From NCBI GenBank assembly GCA_016287075.1, contig JAEEVC010000009.1:1-64000 (forward strand): a stretch of 64,000 nucleotides of DNA, given 5' to 3'. Position numbers and translations under genes: made by a program. Origin of the DNA: Bacteroidales bacterium. GTDB lineage: Bacteria > Bacteroidota > Bacteroidia > Bacteroidales > UBA932. Of this stretch, positions 7,781-15,675 are shown piece after piece. The stretch's first letter is position 1, and each line of letters starts with the position of its first letter. The notes below the pieces were generated by a model. The model searched no databases and was not told where the DNA came from. It saw only the letters and a program-made list of their open reading frames with translations.

Positions 7781-8515
7781 ATGGCCGGCCGCCTGTACAT
7801 CGTTCCGACCCCTGTCGGCAACCTCGAGGACATGACCTTCCGCGCCGTCAAGGTGCTCCGGGAGGCCGACCTGATCCTCGCGGAGGACACGCGCACGAGC
7901 GCCGTCCTGCTCAAGCACTACGACATCCGCGGCCGCCTCCAGTCCCACCATAAATACAATGAGCACCAGACCGTCGCCCTTATCAAGGAAAAGCTCCTCG
8001 CCGGCCTGGATGTCGCACTGGTCTCCGATGCCGGCACGCCCGGCATTTCGGACCCGGGTTTCCTTCTGGTCCGCACCTGCGCGGAGGAGGGGATCGAGGT
8101 CCAGACCCTGCCCGGGGCCACGGCCTGTATCCCGGCCCTGGTCTCCTCCGGCCTGCCCTGCGACCGTTTCTGCTTTGAAGGGTTCCTGCCGCAGAAGAAG
8201 GGGCGGCAGACCCTGCTGAACGCCCTGGCCGCGGAAACGCGGACGCTGGTCTTCTACGAGTCGCCGTACCGCCTCGTCAGGACCCTGGAACAGATGGCGG
8301 ACGTTTTCGGTCCCGGACGGCTTTGCTCCGTCGCCCGGGAAATTTCCAAGATCCACGAGGAACACCGGCGGGGTACGCTCGCCGAGGTGGCCGCGTGGTA
8401 CCGTGAACACGAGCCCAAAGGCGAGATCGTCATCGTCGTCGCCGGGGCCGAACCCGCGCGGCGGAAAAAACGTTATGGAGCAGCAGAAGAATCCCCGGAC
8501 GGAGCGGACGGATAG
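7781..8515 (+). CDS. rsmI: 16S rRNA (cytidine-1402-2'-O)-methyltransferase
   Basis: RsmI methylates the ribose of C1402 in the decoding centre of 16S rRNA using SAM. The 244-residue protein has the tetrapyrrole-methylase fold signatures: LYIVPTPVGNLEDMTFRAV at the N-terminus, LILAEDTRTS, LVSDAGTPGISDPG and FYESPYRL. It lies four bases downstream of the acidic protein gene. Its last 41 bases overlap the start of the next gene in another frame. Confidence 0.96.
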   Translation: MAGRLYIVPTPVGNLEDMTFRAVKVLREADLILAEDTRTSAVLLKHYDIRGRLQSHHKYNEHQTVALIKEKLLAGLDVALVSDAGTPGISDPGFLLVRTCAEEGIEVQTLPGATACIPALVSSGLPCDRFCFEGFLPQKKGRQTLLNALAAETRTLVFYESPYRLVRTLEQMADVFGPGRLCSVAREISKIHEEHRRGTLAEVAAWYREHEPKGEIVIVVAGAEPARRKKRYGAAEESPDGADG

Positions 8516-9401
8516 GCCCTCCGCCTCTTTCCTCACGGGCGTCATCGCCCTCGTTTTCCTTGTTATCGGCTATCAGACAGCCCTGTTCGTGCATCAGGCG
8601 GCTGTCGCCCGGATCGTATCCGTCCGGGACCATCCGGATACGGTCTATGTCGTCGACCGTTCGCTGGCGGAATCCATCCTGCGGGATGCACCCGGCGGGG
8701 TTCCTTCTCCGCCTCCTTCCGCCCCGGCCCGCCCCGGAGGCGGCGGCGTGACCCTCCGGCGGAATGCGCCGCATGCCCCGGAGGCCGTCCGCCTGGCCGG
8801 ACGCCGGGTCGAGAACTTCCGTTTCGACCCCAACACGGTCAGTGCGGAGGACCTGCAGCGCCTGGGGTTCTCGGAGCGGCAGGCGGCCGCCATCCTCCGG
8901 TACCGGGAAGCCGGCGGCCGCTTCCGGAGGAAGGCGGACTTTGCCAAGTCATATGTCGTGGAAGATTCTGTCTATGAGCGGCTTGCTCCTTATATCGACA
9001 TCCCCCGCATCGATATCAACCGGGCCGACAGCGCGGCTTTCGAGACGCTGCCCGGCATCGGGAAATACTTTGCCGCGCGGATGGTGTCCTACCGGGCGGA
9101 ACTGGGCGGCTACTCGTACCCGGAGCAACTGATGGACCTCCGCTATTTCGATGCGGAAAAGTATGCGGGACTGAAGGACCTGATCCGCTGTTCGGAGCCG
9201 GAACCGTATCCCTTGTGGCATCTTTCCGAAAGGGAGCTGGCCCGCCATCCGTACATCGACGCCAACGCCGCCCACGGCATTGTCCTCTACCGGGAGAACA
9301 ATCCTCCGGAACGGTGGACGGTGGAAGGGCTTGCGCAGGCCGGGGTTTTGAAGGCGGAATCGGCGGAGAAACTCGCCCGTTGCCGAATCGCTACTCCGTA
9401 G
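8475..9401 (+). CDS. Membrane-anchored helix-hairpin-helix (ComEA-like) protein
   Basis: The 308 residues start with a short basic cytosolic part, one membrane segment (about 18-38, FLTGVIALVFLVIGYQTALF) and a Pro/Gly-rich linker. Helix-hairpin-helix units follow: FDPNTVSAEDLQRLGFSERQ, IDINRADSAAFETLPGIGKY, and a weaker one at HPYIDANAAHGIVLYRE. Such proteins bind DNA without sequence specificity. ComEA captures incoming DNA during transformation, but many Bacteroidota carry this longer form with no shown competence role. The ATG at 8475 is preferred because it gives the membrane anchor; it overlaps rsmI by 41 nt. The 3' end overlaps convergent recX by 11 nt. Confidence 0.85.
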   Translation: MEQQKNPRTERTDRPSASFLTGVIALVFLVIGYQTALFVHQAAVARIVSVRDHPDTVYVVDRSLAESILRDAPGGVPSPPPSAPARPGGGGVTLRRNAPHAPEAVRLAGRRVENFRFDPNTVSAEDLQRLGFSERQAAAILRYREAGGRFRRKADFAKSYVVEDSVYERLAPYIDIPRIDINRADSAAFETLPGIGKYFAARMVSYRAELGGYSYPEQLMDLRYFDAEKYAGLKDLIRCSEPEPYPLWHLSERELARHPYIDANAAHGIVLYRENNPPERWTVEGLAQAGVLKAESAEKLARCRIATP

Positions 9402-9855
9402 CCCCCTTCATCGCCTTCTCGACGGCGGCGGAGGCCTCGTCGTAGTTGTAGCCGCGACCGAGGGCGAATTTCAGCAGTTTCAGGCGGCACTGCGGGTCTT
9501 CCCGCAGCAGGCGGTATTTGTCCGCGACGACTTTTTCCAGCTTGGAGGCGGCCTTCCCTTCGTCGATTTCCGCAAGCGCGGCATGGACCGTTTCCTCCGG
9601 AATGCCCTTCCCACGCAGCTGGAAGCTGATTTTTACGGGCCCCCAGCCCTGCAGGGAAGCTTTCTCGCGGGCGAAGGCGGAGGCGTAGCGCAGGTCATCC
9701 ACAAAGCGGTCGGCCCGGAGCGAGGCGACAATCCGTTCCGCCGCTTCGGCATCGCCTTCCAGCGCCTTCAGCGCTTTCCGGTAGATGTCCCTGCTGCAGT
9801 ATTCCATCCGGGAGCACTGCCGCTGGAGCCGGGCGAGCACCTGGTCAGAAGTCAT
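9391..9855 (-). CDS. recX: RecA regulator RecX
   Basis: RecX binds RecA filaments and limits or modulates recombinase activity. The 154 residues show the three-helix repeat pattern of the family: CSRMEYCSRDIYRKAL, RADRFVDDLRYASAFAREKA, GPVKISFQLRGKGIPEETV and the C-terminal FALGRGYNYDEASAAVEKA. It is the last gene of an rlmN-patatin-recX minus-strand operon; its start overlaps the patatin gene by 11 bp. recA lies on the other side of this operon in the opposite orientation, so the pair is near but not co-transcribed. Confidence 0.92.
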   Translation of the reverse strand: MTSDQVLARLQRQCSRMEYCSRDIYRKALKALEGDAEAAERIVASLRADRFVDDLRYASAFAREKASLQGWGPVKISFQLRGKGIPEETVHAALAEIDEGKAASKLEKVVADKYRLLREDPQCRLKLLKFALGRGYNYDEASAAVEKAMKGATE

Positions 9856-12229
9856 AGCCGAAGGAGAAATAGAAGCCGGGCCGCTTGGTCATGCTGTTCC
9901 AGTGGATGTCGGCGCGGATGGGACCGACGATGGAATTGTAGGCGTATTCGAAGCCGAATCCCGTGAAGAGATCCGACCAGGCTGGACTGATGAACCAGCG
10001 GAGTTCGGAGGCGGAATGGCCCAGGGCGGAGAGCAGGGTGACCGAATGGTTCTTGAGGAAGGAGAAGCGGGCATCCAGCCCGACGGTGGCGAGGATGGGG
10101 GAGACGGCCACGGCGTTCGTGATGCCGATGAAGGGAATCTGCTGGTCGAGGTAACGGCCCGCCATCCGTCCGCCGATGACATTGGCGAAAGACAGGGGGA
10201 TCTCGTCGCCGAGGACGACGCGCGTCCGGATGGAGGGGAGGAACGTGAACCTTCCGAACGATTTGGCGCTCTGGTAGTTCAGGGAGAAAGCGTTGATGCT
10301 CCCGACCGTATTGTTCAAGTCGCCGATGGCCAGGTTGTAGTCCAGCGTGAGCCGGTGTCCGCTCTTCGGGAAATAGCCGTCGTCGAACGTGTCGGAACGG
10401 GCGTTGAAGAAGGCGCCCATGTAGCCGTTCTGCCGGTCGTCGATGTCGTATTCCTTCAGCGTTTCTTTCGCGAGGACGGTCCCGAAGCGGTAAAAGTCGT
10501 AGCGGATGCCGAGCTGCATGGCGAAATCCTTCCAGCCGAAATCCGACATGTAGATTTCGTTGCGGAAATTGAGGTAGTCCACCTTGAACTCGTTCGCCCC
10601 GAGGACGAACTGGTTGCGGTCCACGTAGCGGAGGCCGGAGGAGACATTGAAGACCGGGCCTTTCGCGGGCCTGTAGTAATAGCGGAGCCTGGCGTAGGGA
10701 TTCGTGCCGACCTTGCCCGTGAAATCCAGGGCGTGTCCGTTCAGTTTGTGGACGTTCAGGCCCAGGTTGAGCAGGATGGAAACGATTTCCTCCGTGTCGA
10801 AGCGGACGCCGACGCCCAGCTGGTGGATGGGACCTTTCCGGCAGTTGAACAGCAGCCGGAAGGGCTCCTTCTTCCCGAGCAGTTCATAGCCGACGAAATC
10901 GAAGGCCCCGGTCCCGTAGAGTTTGGCGACCGCGTCCTCGAGCATGCTCCGGTTGACGAGGTGGTTGTCATAGAGGGCGAGCATGTTCCGCATGTAGTCG
11001 GTCTCATCCTCGCTGAGGCCGGTGAACGTGATGCCCGAGATCATGACCGGGTGCATGTTGATGTCGATGGCCGGCGGTGCCTGCAGGGTCAGCGTGTCGG
11101 GACCGGTCCATTCCTTGATGATCCGCAGTTCCTCGTCTTTCTTCAGGGCGGACTGGTAGCCCCGCCGCATGATGGTGTCCACGGCTTCGGAAGAGAAACT
11201 CATCATGTTGTATTCCGGGATTTCCGGCTTGATCCGCAGGTCCACGATCCGGAGGTTGCGCCGGAACGAGTCGTTGCCGAGCATGTCCACCCCCTGCCAG
11301 ACGATGTCGGCCAGGTTGTGGATGCTGTTGTAGTCCGCCTCCGCCTGGGAGAGGTCGACGCCGATGACCAGGTCGGCGCCCATCTCCGCGGCCAGGTCGG
11401 CCGGGAAGTTGTTGCGCATGCCGCCGTCCACGAGGATCATCCCGTCCGTGCGGACCGGCGTGAACAGGCCCGGAATGGACATGGTGGAGCGCATGGCGGT
11501 GTTGATGTCGCCGCTGTGCCAGACCTTGGCGCGGCCGGAGACCAGGTCGGTCGCCACGCAGACATAGGGGATCGGCAGCTTGAAGAAATCGAGCGAATCG
11601 GAATAGCCGGCCGAGATGCTGGTGAAGAGGCTGTTGACGTTCTGGCCCTGGACGAAGCCGGAGGGCAGGCTTCCGAAGATGTTCTGCCGGATCATGTCGG
11701 AGGCCCCGTCCTCGCGGGCGGCGAGGTGGAGGTCGGCCTTCTTGTCATGGTAGCGCATGGCCTGGAAGTCCCGCTTGCTGTAGTAGAACGGGACGGACAG
11801 GGCGTAGGTTTCCCGGTAGCGGTTGCGTTCGTACGGGATGTATTTCCGGTCGATCCGGTCGCTCAGGGCGATATCCCAGTCGATGCTCCGTACGAGCGAA
11901 TCCAGGTATTCCCCGTTGTAGCCGAGGGCATACATCCCGCCGACGAGGCCGCCGACGCTCGTCCCGAGGACAAGGTCCACCGGGATGCCGAGCGATTCGA
12001 TGTGCCGGATGGCACCGACATGCGCGGCGCCTTTCGCACCGCCGCCGCTGAGGACCAGGGCGATGGTCGGCCGGTGCGCGCGGATCGAATCCATCCGGGC
12101 ATTGATTTCCCGCACGGCTTCGGCGTCGGAGGGGTCGAGCCCGAATCCGGACGCCCAGCGGTCCTGCGCCGGCAGGGTCCCGGCGGCGAGCGCCAGCCCT
12201 GCGATGAGGCATATCCATTTACTGTTCAT
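9845..12229 (-). CDS. Patatin-like phospholipase with C-terminal outer-membrane barrel
   Basis: The 794-residue protein joins a secreted patatin lipase domain to a beta-barrel, as in PlpD-type (type Vd) autotransporters. A signal peptide (MNSKWICLIAGLALAAG) leads to the catalytic domain (about 50-330): oxyanion loop GGGAKG at 62-67, nucleophile Ser91 in GTSVGG, and catalytic Asp268 in VDGGMRNNFP. A POTRA-like region follows (about 350-430). The remainder is rich in alternating aromatic strands and ends in YFSFGYDF, a typical barrel C-terminus with terminal Phe. It probably cleaves acyl esters at the cell surface or periplasm. The ATG at 12229 is chosen for the signal peptide and overlaps rlmN by 11 bp. 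Confidence 0.9.
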   Translation of the reverse strand: MNSKWICLIAGLALAAGTLPAQDRWASGFGLDPSDAEAVREINARMDSIRAHRPTIALVLSGGGAKGAAHVGAIRHIESLGIPVDLVLGTSVGGLVGGMYALGYNGEYLDSLVRSIDWDIALSDRIDRKYIPYERNRYRETYALSVPFYYSKRDFQAMRYHDKKADLHLAAREDGASDMIRQNIFGSLPSGFVQGQNVNSLFTSISAGYSDSLDFFKLPIPYVCVATDLVSGRAKVWHSGDINTAMRSTMSIPGLFTPVRTDGMILVDGGMRNNFPADLAAEMGADLVIGVDLSQAEADYNSIHNLADIVWQGVDMLGNDSFRRNLRIVDLRIKPEIPEYNMMSFSSEAVDTIMRRGYQSALKKDEELRIIKEWTGPDTLTLQAPPAIDINMHPVMISGITFTGLSEDETDYMRNMLALYDNHLVNRSMLEDAVAKLYGTGAFDFVGYELLGKKEPFRLLFNCRKGPIHQLGVGVRFDTEEIVSILLNLGLNVHKLNGHALDFTGKVGTNPYARLRYYYRPAKGPVFNVSSGLRYVDRNQFVLGANEFKVDYLNFRNEIYMSDFGWKDFAMQLGIRYDFYRFGTVLAKETLKEYDIDDRQNGYMGAFFNARSDTFDDGYFPKSGHRLTLDYNLAIGDLNNTVGSINAFSLNYQSAKSFGRFTFLPSIRTRVVLGDEIPLSFANVIGGRMAGRYLDQQIPFIGITNAVAVSPILATVGLDARFSFLKNHSVTLLSALGHSASELRWFISPAWSDLFTGFGFEYAYNSIVGPIRADIHWNSMTKRPGFYFSFGYDF

Positions 12230-13256
12230 GATGTTCCTGCTTGTGTTGTCCGGCGAGCATACCGCAGGCGGCCAGGATGTCCTCGCCCCGGGACGCCCGG
12301 ATCGTGGCGGTGACGCCCCTTCCGGAAAGGCGGTCCCGGAACGCTTCCATCGCCTGCCGGGAAGCGGTCCTGTAGGGAAAATCCGGAATCTGGTGGAACC
12401 GGATGAGGTTGACGCGGCATTCGAGTCCGCGGAGGAGGCGGGCAAGTTCGTCCGCGTGGCGGAAGGAGTCGTTGAATCCTTCGAACATGGTGTATTCAAA
12501 ACTCACGCGGCGCTGGCCGGTGAAGTCGTATTGCCGGATGAGTTCCAGGACATCGCGGATGGGATACCCTTTTTCCGCGGGCATCAGCGAGGCCCGTTCC
12601 GCCGGGAAGGGGTCGTGGAGGCTGACGGCGAGATGGCAGCGGCTCCCGTCGAGGTATTTCCGCAGGTTCGGGATGACGCCGATCGTGCTGAGGGTGATGC
12701 GTTTCGGGCTCCAGGCGAAGCCCCACTCGGCGGTCATCACCCCGATGGCGCGGGATACTTCCGGCCAGTTGTCGAGGGGTTCTCCCATGCCCATGAACAC
12801 GGCATTGGTCAGTTCGTCGGACTCTTCGACGGCGATCAGCTGCGAAAGGATATCCGCGGCAGTCAGCTGGCCGTGGAAGCCCTGGCGGCCTGTCATGCAG
12901 AAATGACAGCCCATCTTGCAGCCGGCCTGGGAGGATATGCAGAGGGTTTTGCGGTCCTCGTCCGGGATCATCACGGCTTCGACGGCTTCGCCTTCCCCGA
13001 CGGGGAAGAGGTACTTCCGGGTGCCGTCGCTGGACAGCTGCCAGCCGGACGGCTCCGTCACGCCGACTTCATAGTCCCGCGAGAGGGCCTCGCGTCCGGC
13101 CTTGGATATGTCTGTCATCTCGCTGATGCTCCGGACTTTCCGGACATAGAGCCAGCGCGCCAGCTGCTTGCCGGCGAAACCCGGCAGTCCGGCGGCGAGG
13201 GCGATTTCTTTCAGCTCGTCAGGCGTTTTTCCCAGCAGTCTCGTTTTCATACCCAT
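12219..13256 (-). CDS. rlmN: 23S rRNA (adenine-2503-C2)/tRNA methyltransferase RlmN
   Basis: Radical-SAM enzyme that methylates C2 of A2503 in 23S rRNA, and A37 of some tRNAs. The 345 residues contain the CKMGCHFC cluster motif (CxxxCxxC), the GMGEPLDNW block, LAVSLHDP, and a C-terminal Cys in ILAACGML that matches the catalytic methyl-carrying cysteine. MGMKTRL could start at either Met. It heads the operon with the patatin-barrel gene and recX. A TAATTTTG -7 element lies 10 bp upstream. Confidence 0.96.
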   Translation of the reverse strand: MGMKTRLLGKTPDELKEIALAAGLPGFAGKQLARWLYVRKVRSISEMTDISKAGREALSRDYEVGVTEPSGWQLSSDGTRKYLFPVGEGEAVEAVMIPDEDRKTLCISSQAGCKMGCHFCMTGRQGFHGQLTAADILSQLIAVEESDELTNAVFMGMGEPLDNWPEVSRAIGVMTAEWGFAWSPKRITLSTIGVIPNLRKYLDGSRCHLAVSLHDPFPAERASLMPAEKGYPIRDVLELIRQYDFTGQRRVSFEYTMFEGFNDSFRHADELARLLRGLECRVNLIRFHQIPDFPYRTASRQAMEAFRDRLSGRGVTATIRASRGEDILAACGMLAGQHKQEHHEQ

Positions 13257-13266
13257 GGTCCTGCTG

Positions 13267-13274
13267 CAAAATTA
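13267..13274 (-). promoter_or_regulatory. -7 element of the rlmN operon
   Basis: TAATTTTG on the minus strand fits TAnnTTTG and ends 10 bp before the rlmN ATG, implying a very short leader. No -33 TTTG is seen at the expected spacing. Confidence 0.5.
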
Positions 13275-13308
13275 GCATATTTTTCCTTTCCTTTTACAGA
13301 GTTTTTCA

Positions 13309-13316
13309 TATCTTTG
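13309..13316 (+). promoter_or_regulatory. -7 element of recA
   Basis: TATCTTTG is a perfect TAnnTTTG match 60 bp before the recA ATG. The -33 position holds only a T-rich TTTC-type sequence. No LexA-like palindrome is recognisable here. Confidence 0.65.
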
Positions 13317-13376
13317 CGCATACGGGGTGCGTTTTCCCCGCATGTGAACAATTAACACTTATAACAAAGCTTCATT

Positions 13377-14411
13377 ATGGCTAAAGCAGTTGAAGAAAAG
13401 ACCGGCGCCGATGTGAATGCCGCCAAACTCAAGGCATTGCAGGCGACGATCGACAAGATCGAGAAAGACTACGGAAAAGGTACGATCATGAAGTTGGGGG
13501 ATCAGCCAGAATGGGATGCGAGCCAGGTGATTCCGAGCGGGTCGATCGCCCTCGACCACGCCCTCGGCATCGGCGGATATCCGAAAGGCCGGATCATCGA
13601 GATCTACGGCCCGGAGTCCAGCGGCAAGACGACCCTTGCCATCCATGCTATCGCCCAGGCCCAGAAAAACGGCGGCATCGCCGCCATCATCGATGCGGAG
13701 CATGCCTTTGACCGCAGTTATGCGAAGGCGCTCGGCGTCGATCTCGAGACCCTGCTGATCTCACAGCCGGACAACGGCGAGCAGGCGCTCGAAATCGCGG
13801 ACAACCTGATCCGCTCCGGCGCGGTGGACATCGTCGTGATCGACTCCGTCGCCGCCCTGACGCCGAAGGCCGAGATCGAAGGCGAGATGGGGGAGAACAA
13901 GGTCGGCCTCCAGGCCCGCCTGATGAGCCAGGCCCTCCGCAAACTCACGGCCAATATTTCCAAGACGAACACCTGCTGCATCTTCATCAACCAGCTCCGC
14001 GAGAAGATCGGCATCATGTTCGGCAACCCGGAAACGACCACCGGCGGCAATGCGCTCAAGTTCTATGCCTCCGTCCGGCTGGATATCCGCCGGGCCGCCC
14101 AGATCAAGGACGGCGACGAGGCCCTGGGCAACCGGGTCAAGGTGAAGGTGGTCAAGAACAAGATGGCCCCGCCGTTCAAGAAGGCCGAGTTCGATATCGT
14201 CTATGGCGAGGGCATCTCCCGCAGCGGCGAGATCGTGGACCTCGGCGTCGAACTCGAGGTGCTCAAGAAGAGCGGTTCCTGGTTCAGCTACAATGACACC
14301 AAACTCGCCCAGGGCCGCGAGGCGACCAAGCAGCTGATGATCGACAATCCCGAACTCTGCGAGGAGATCGAAGCGAAGATCCGCGAGGCGATGGCCCGTG
14401 TAAACGACTGA
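13377..14411 (+). CDS. recA: Recombinase RecA
   Basis: ATP-dependent strand-exchange protein for homologous recombination and SOS signalling. The 344 residues show Walker [10 protein letters not shown], the [19 protein letters not shown] stretch with Walker B, the [20 protein letters not shown] loop L2, and a normal acidic C-terminus. Loop L1 reads [18 protein letters not shown], slightly unlike the commoner MGDSHMG. It has its own promoter and a leader of about 55 nt. A small lipoprotein gene begins five bases after its stop. The regulator recX is about 3.5 kb away on the opposite strand. Confidence 0.99.
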   Translation: MAKAVEEKTGADVNAAKLKALQATIDKIEKDYGKGTIMKLGDQPEWDASQVIPSGSIALDHALGIGGYPKGRIIEIYGPESSGKTTLAIHAIAQAQKNGGIAAIIDAEHAFDRSYAKALGVDLETLLISQPDNGEQALEIADNLIRSGAVDIVVIDSVAALTPKAEIEGEMGENKVGLQARLMSQALRKLTANISKTNTCCIFINQLREKIGIMFGNPETTTGGNALKFYASVRLDIRRAAQIKDGDEALGNRVKVKVVKNKMAPPFKKAEFDIVYGEGISRSGEIVDLGVELEVLKKSGSWFSYNDTKLAQGREATKQLMIDNPELCEEIEAKIREAMARVND

Positions 14412-14416
14412 TTGTC

Positions 14417-14770
14417 ATGCGCCGCCTGCTCTTCCTTGCCGTCTTTTCCTGTCTGCTGCTCCCCTCGTGCAGCAAGGTGTCGCTCTATGTGAAGGCGACC
14501 ATCGTTTTCCATAGTACGGATGGTTATGACCACCGCTTCGGCCCTGTGGACTATAACGGGTTTGCCGGGAGGAAGCTGAAGAGCGACGAGATCTATTCCA
14601 TTTTCGACGATCTCCGCCTGGAGATGAAAAAGGATTTCGAAAGCGCCGACCTGACCCTGCAGGTCTTTGACTCGGTCGCCGACGATTTCCTCTATACCAA
14701 GCGTTACCGCTTCAACCGGAAGCAGGGCGCGTCCCTGCGCGGCTATGAGTATGTGGAATTGAAGGAATAA
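14417..14770 (+). CDS. Small lipoprotein of unknown function
   Basis: This 117-residue protein opens with a lipoprotein signal (MRRLLFLAVFSCLLLPSC, lipobox LPSC). The rest is soluble and slightly basic to neutral: KVSLYVKATIVFHSTDGYDH, KSDEIYSIFDDLRLEMKKDF and KQGASLRGYEYVELKE. I do not recognise a family. It starts five bases after recA, so it is probably on the recA transcript, an unusual partner; no link to DNA repair is evident. A palindromic repeat lies 180 bp downstream. Confidence 0.8.
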   Translation: MRRLLFLAVFSCLLLPSCSKVSLYVKATIVFHSTDGYDHRFGPVDYNGFAGRKLKSDEIYSIFDDLRLEMKKDFESADLTLQVFDSVADDFLYTKRYRFNRKQGASLRGYEYVELKE

Positions 14771-14949
14771 CCTGTTACGAAAGAAGTTCAGCCCAGCCGG
14801 CGGCCATTCCGGCATCCTGCTCTGGTTTGTCAACCAGGCGGCCGGCGAAGGGTGACGGTCAGAACGTTGTATTACAGTGAATCATGCAAATTGACGGCGC
14901 AGTTTTTTGTCCGAACACTTCAGGAAACCGCCCATTATTAAGTGAAACA
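14771..14949 (+). other. Non-coding stretch downstream of the recA-lipoprotein unit
   Basis: No convincing ORF or RNA gene is seen. A small perfect hairpin, CTGGTT-TGTC-AACCAG, lies at 14822-14837 without a T-run, inside a GC-rich segment with near-inverted GCCGGCGGCC / GGCGGCCGGC sequences. The last ten bases (AAGTGAAACA) match, in reverse complement, the outer flank of the repeat pair at 30018-30170. Confidence 0.4.
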
Positions 14950-15032
14950 GAAATAATAACCTGCATCACCGGTGGCATTTACCCGGACAGGGCTGCAAAG
15001 CAGCAGACACCGGTGGTGCAAGTTATTATTTC
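14950..15032 (+). repeat. Palindromic repeat element, full copy 1
   Basis: Left arm 14950-14974 (GAAATAATAACCTGCATC then ACCGGTG) and right arm 15008-15032 are 25 nt each. They pair at 23 positions, with one T.G wobble and one mismatch. The 33-nt core between them (14975-15007) is asymmetric and contains CCCGGACAGGG and GCTGC-AAA-GCAGC, two possible mini-hairpins. Four related copies occur at 30018, 30109, 60434 and 60505. This copy lies in a convergent intergenic region. Confidence 0.9.
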
Positions 15033-15061
15033 CTAAAATACCGTTCCTATCCCAACGAAAA

Positions 15062-15094
15062 ACCCCACTGGAGTGCGTTCCAGCGGGGTTTTTT
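15062..15094. terminator. Bidirectional hairpin terminator between recA unit and tRNA-Arg/rplS
   Basis: ACCCC-A-CTGGA / TCCAG-C-GGGGT pairs around a GTGCGT loop. It is flanked by AAAAA on the left and TTTTTT on the right, so it can terminate both the plus-strand transcript and the minus-strand rplS-tRNA transcript. Confidence 0.85.
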
Positions 15095-15095
15095 G

Positions 15096-15169
15096 TGACG
15101 CCTACAGGACTCAAACCTGTAACCTTCTGATCCGTAGTCAGATGCTCTATTCAATTGAGCTAAGGCGCC
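15096..15169 (-). tRNA. tRNA-Arg (anticodon ACG)
   Basis: The minus strand folds into a complete cloverleaf: acceptor GGCGCCT pairs with AGGCGTC (one G.T), followed by discriminator A. The anticodon stem TCTGA/TCAGA carries loop CTACGGA, giving ACG (Arg, CGN codons, inosine at position 34). The T-arm is ACAGG-TTTGAGT-CCTGT. CCA is not encoded. It lies 20 bp downstream of rplS with no terminator between, so it is probably cut out of the rplS transcript. Confidence 0.96.
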
Positions 15170-15189
15170 AAGGCGGACTTGCGTCCTTA

Positions 15190-15564
15190 TTATTCTGCAG
15201 AGGCTTTCACGAACTTCTTTTCCTTGATGCGCGCCTTCTTGCCGGAGAGGTCACGGAGGTAGTAGATGCGGGCCCTGCGGACCTTACCGACCTTGTTCAC
15301 CTCGATGCTGTCAATGAAGGGGCTCTGGTAGGGGAAGATTCTCTCGACGCCGATTCCGCCGGAAACCTTGCGGACCGTGAACGTCCTCGTGAATGCATCC
15401 ATTCCCTTGATCTGGATGACGACCCCTCTGAATTTCTGGAGTCTCTCCTTGTCTCCTTCCTTGATCCGGTATGTCACGGTCACGGTGTCACCGGCCTTGA
15501 AATCCGGGAAGGAAGCGGCTTTTCCGCTCTCGAAAGCCTGCTCTGCAATTTTAATCAAATCCAT
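15190..15564 (-). CDS. rplS: 50S ribosomal protein L19
   Basis: L19 sits at the 30S-50S interface. The 124 residues contain the family core: [51 protein letters not shown] and [24 protein letters not shown]. It has a consensus promoter immediately downstream of dnaJ and a 5' leader of about 70 nt. tRNA-Arg follows on the same strand. Confidence 0.98.
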   Translation of the reverse strand: MDLIKIAEQAFESGKAASFPDFKAGDTVTVTYRIKEGDKERLQKFRGVVIQIKGMDAFTRTFTVRKVSGGIGVERIFPYQSPFIDSIEVNKVGKVRRARIYYLRDLSGKKARIKEKKFVKASAE

Positions 15565-15638
15565 TTTCGTTCTCTCTTTAAGCGCAACTTTACGTACTCG
15601 TTTTCATCCCGTAAGAGGTTGCTGTGATTTTGGGACTG

Positions 15639-15669
15639 CAAAGATAGGAAGGTTTTTCAAAAAAGCAAA
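15639..15669 (-). promoter_or_regulatory. rplS promoter (TTTG-N19-TATCTTTG)
   Basis: TTTG (15666-15669) and TATCTTTG (15639-15646) on the minus strand have the consensus 19-nt spacing. The promoter starts a few bases after the dnaJ stop, so rplS can be expressed apart from grpE-dnaJ. Confidence 0.88.
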
Positions 15670-15675
15670 ACTTTT

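Noticed and set aside
9785..12313. 842-codon open frame opposite the patatin-barrel gene
   Set aside because: Antisense shadow: composition is Val/Gly/Asp/Glu-rich, with no signal peptide or motif. The opposite strand has complete catalytic motifs.
14950..15032. Palindromic element considered as an ordinary rho-independent terminator
   Set aside because: The arms are far longer than a terminator stem, no T-run follows, the asymmetric core is conserved between copies, and one site lies between divergent genes.
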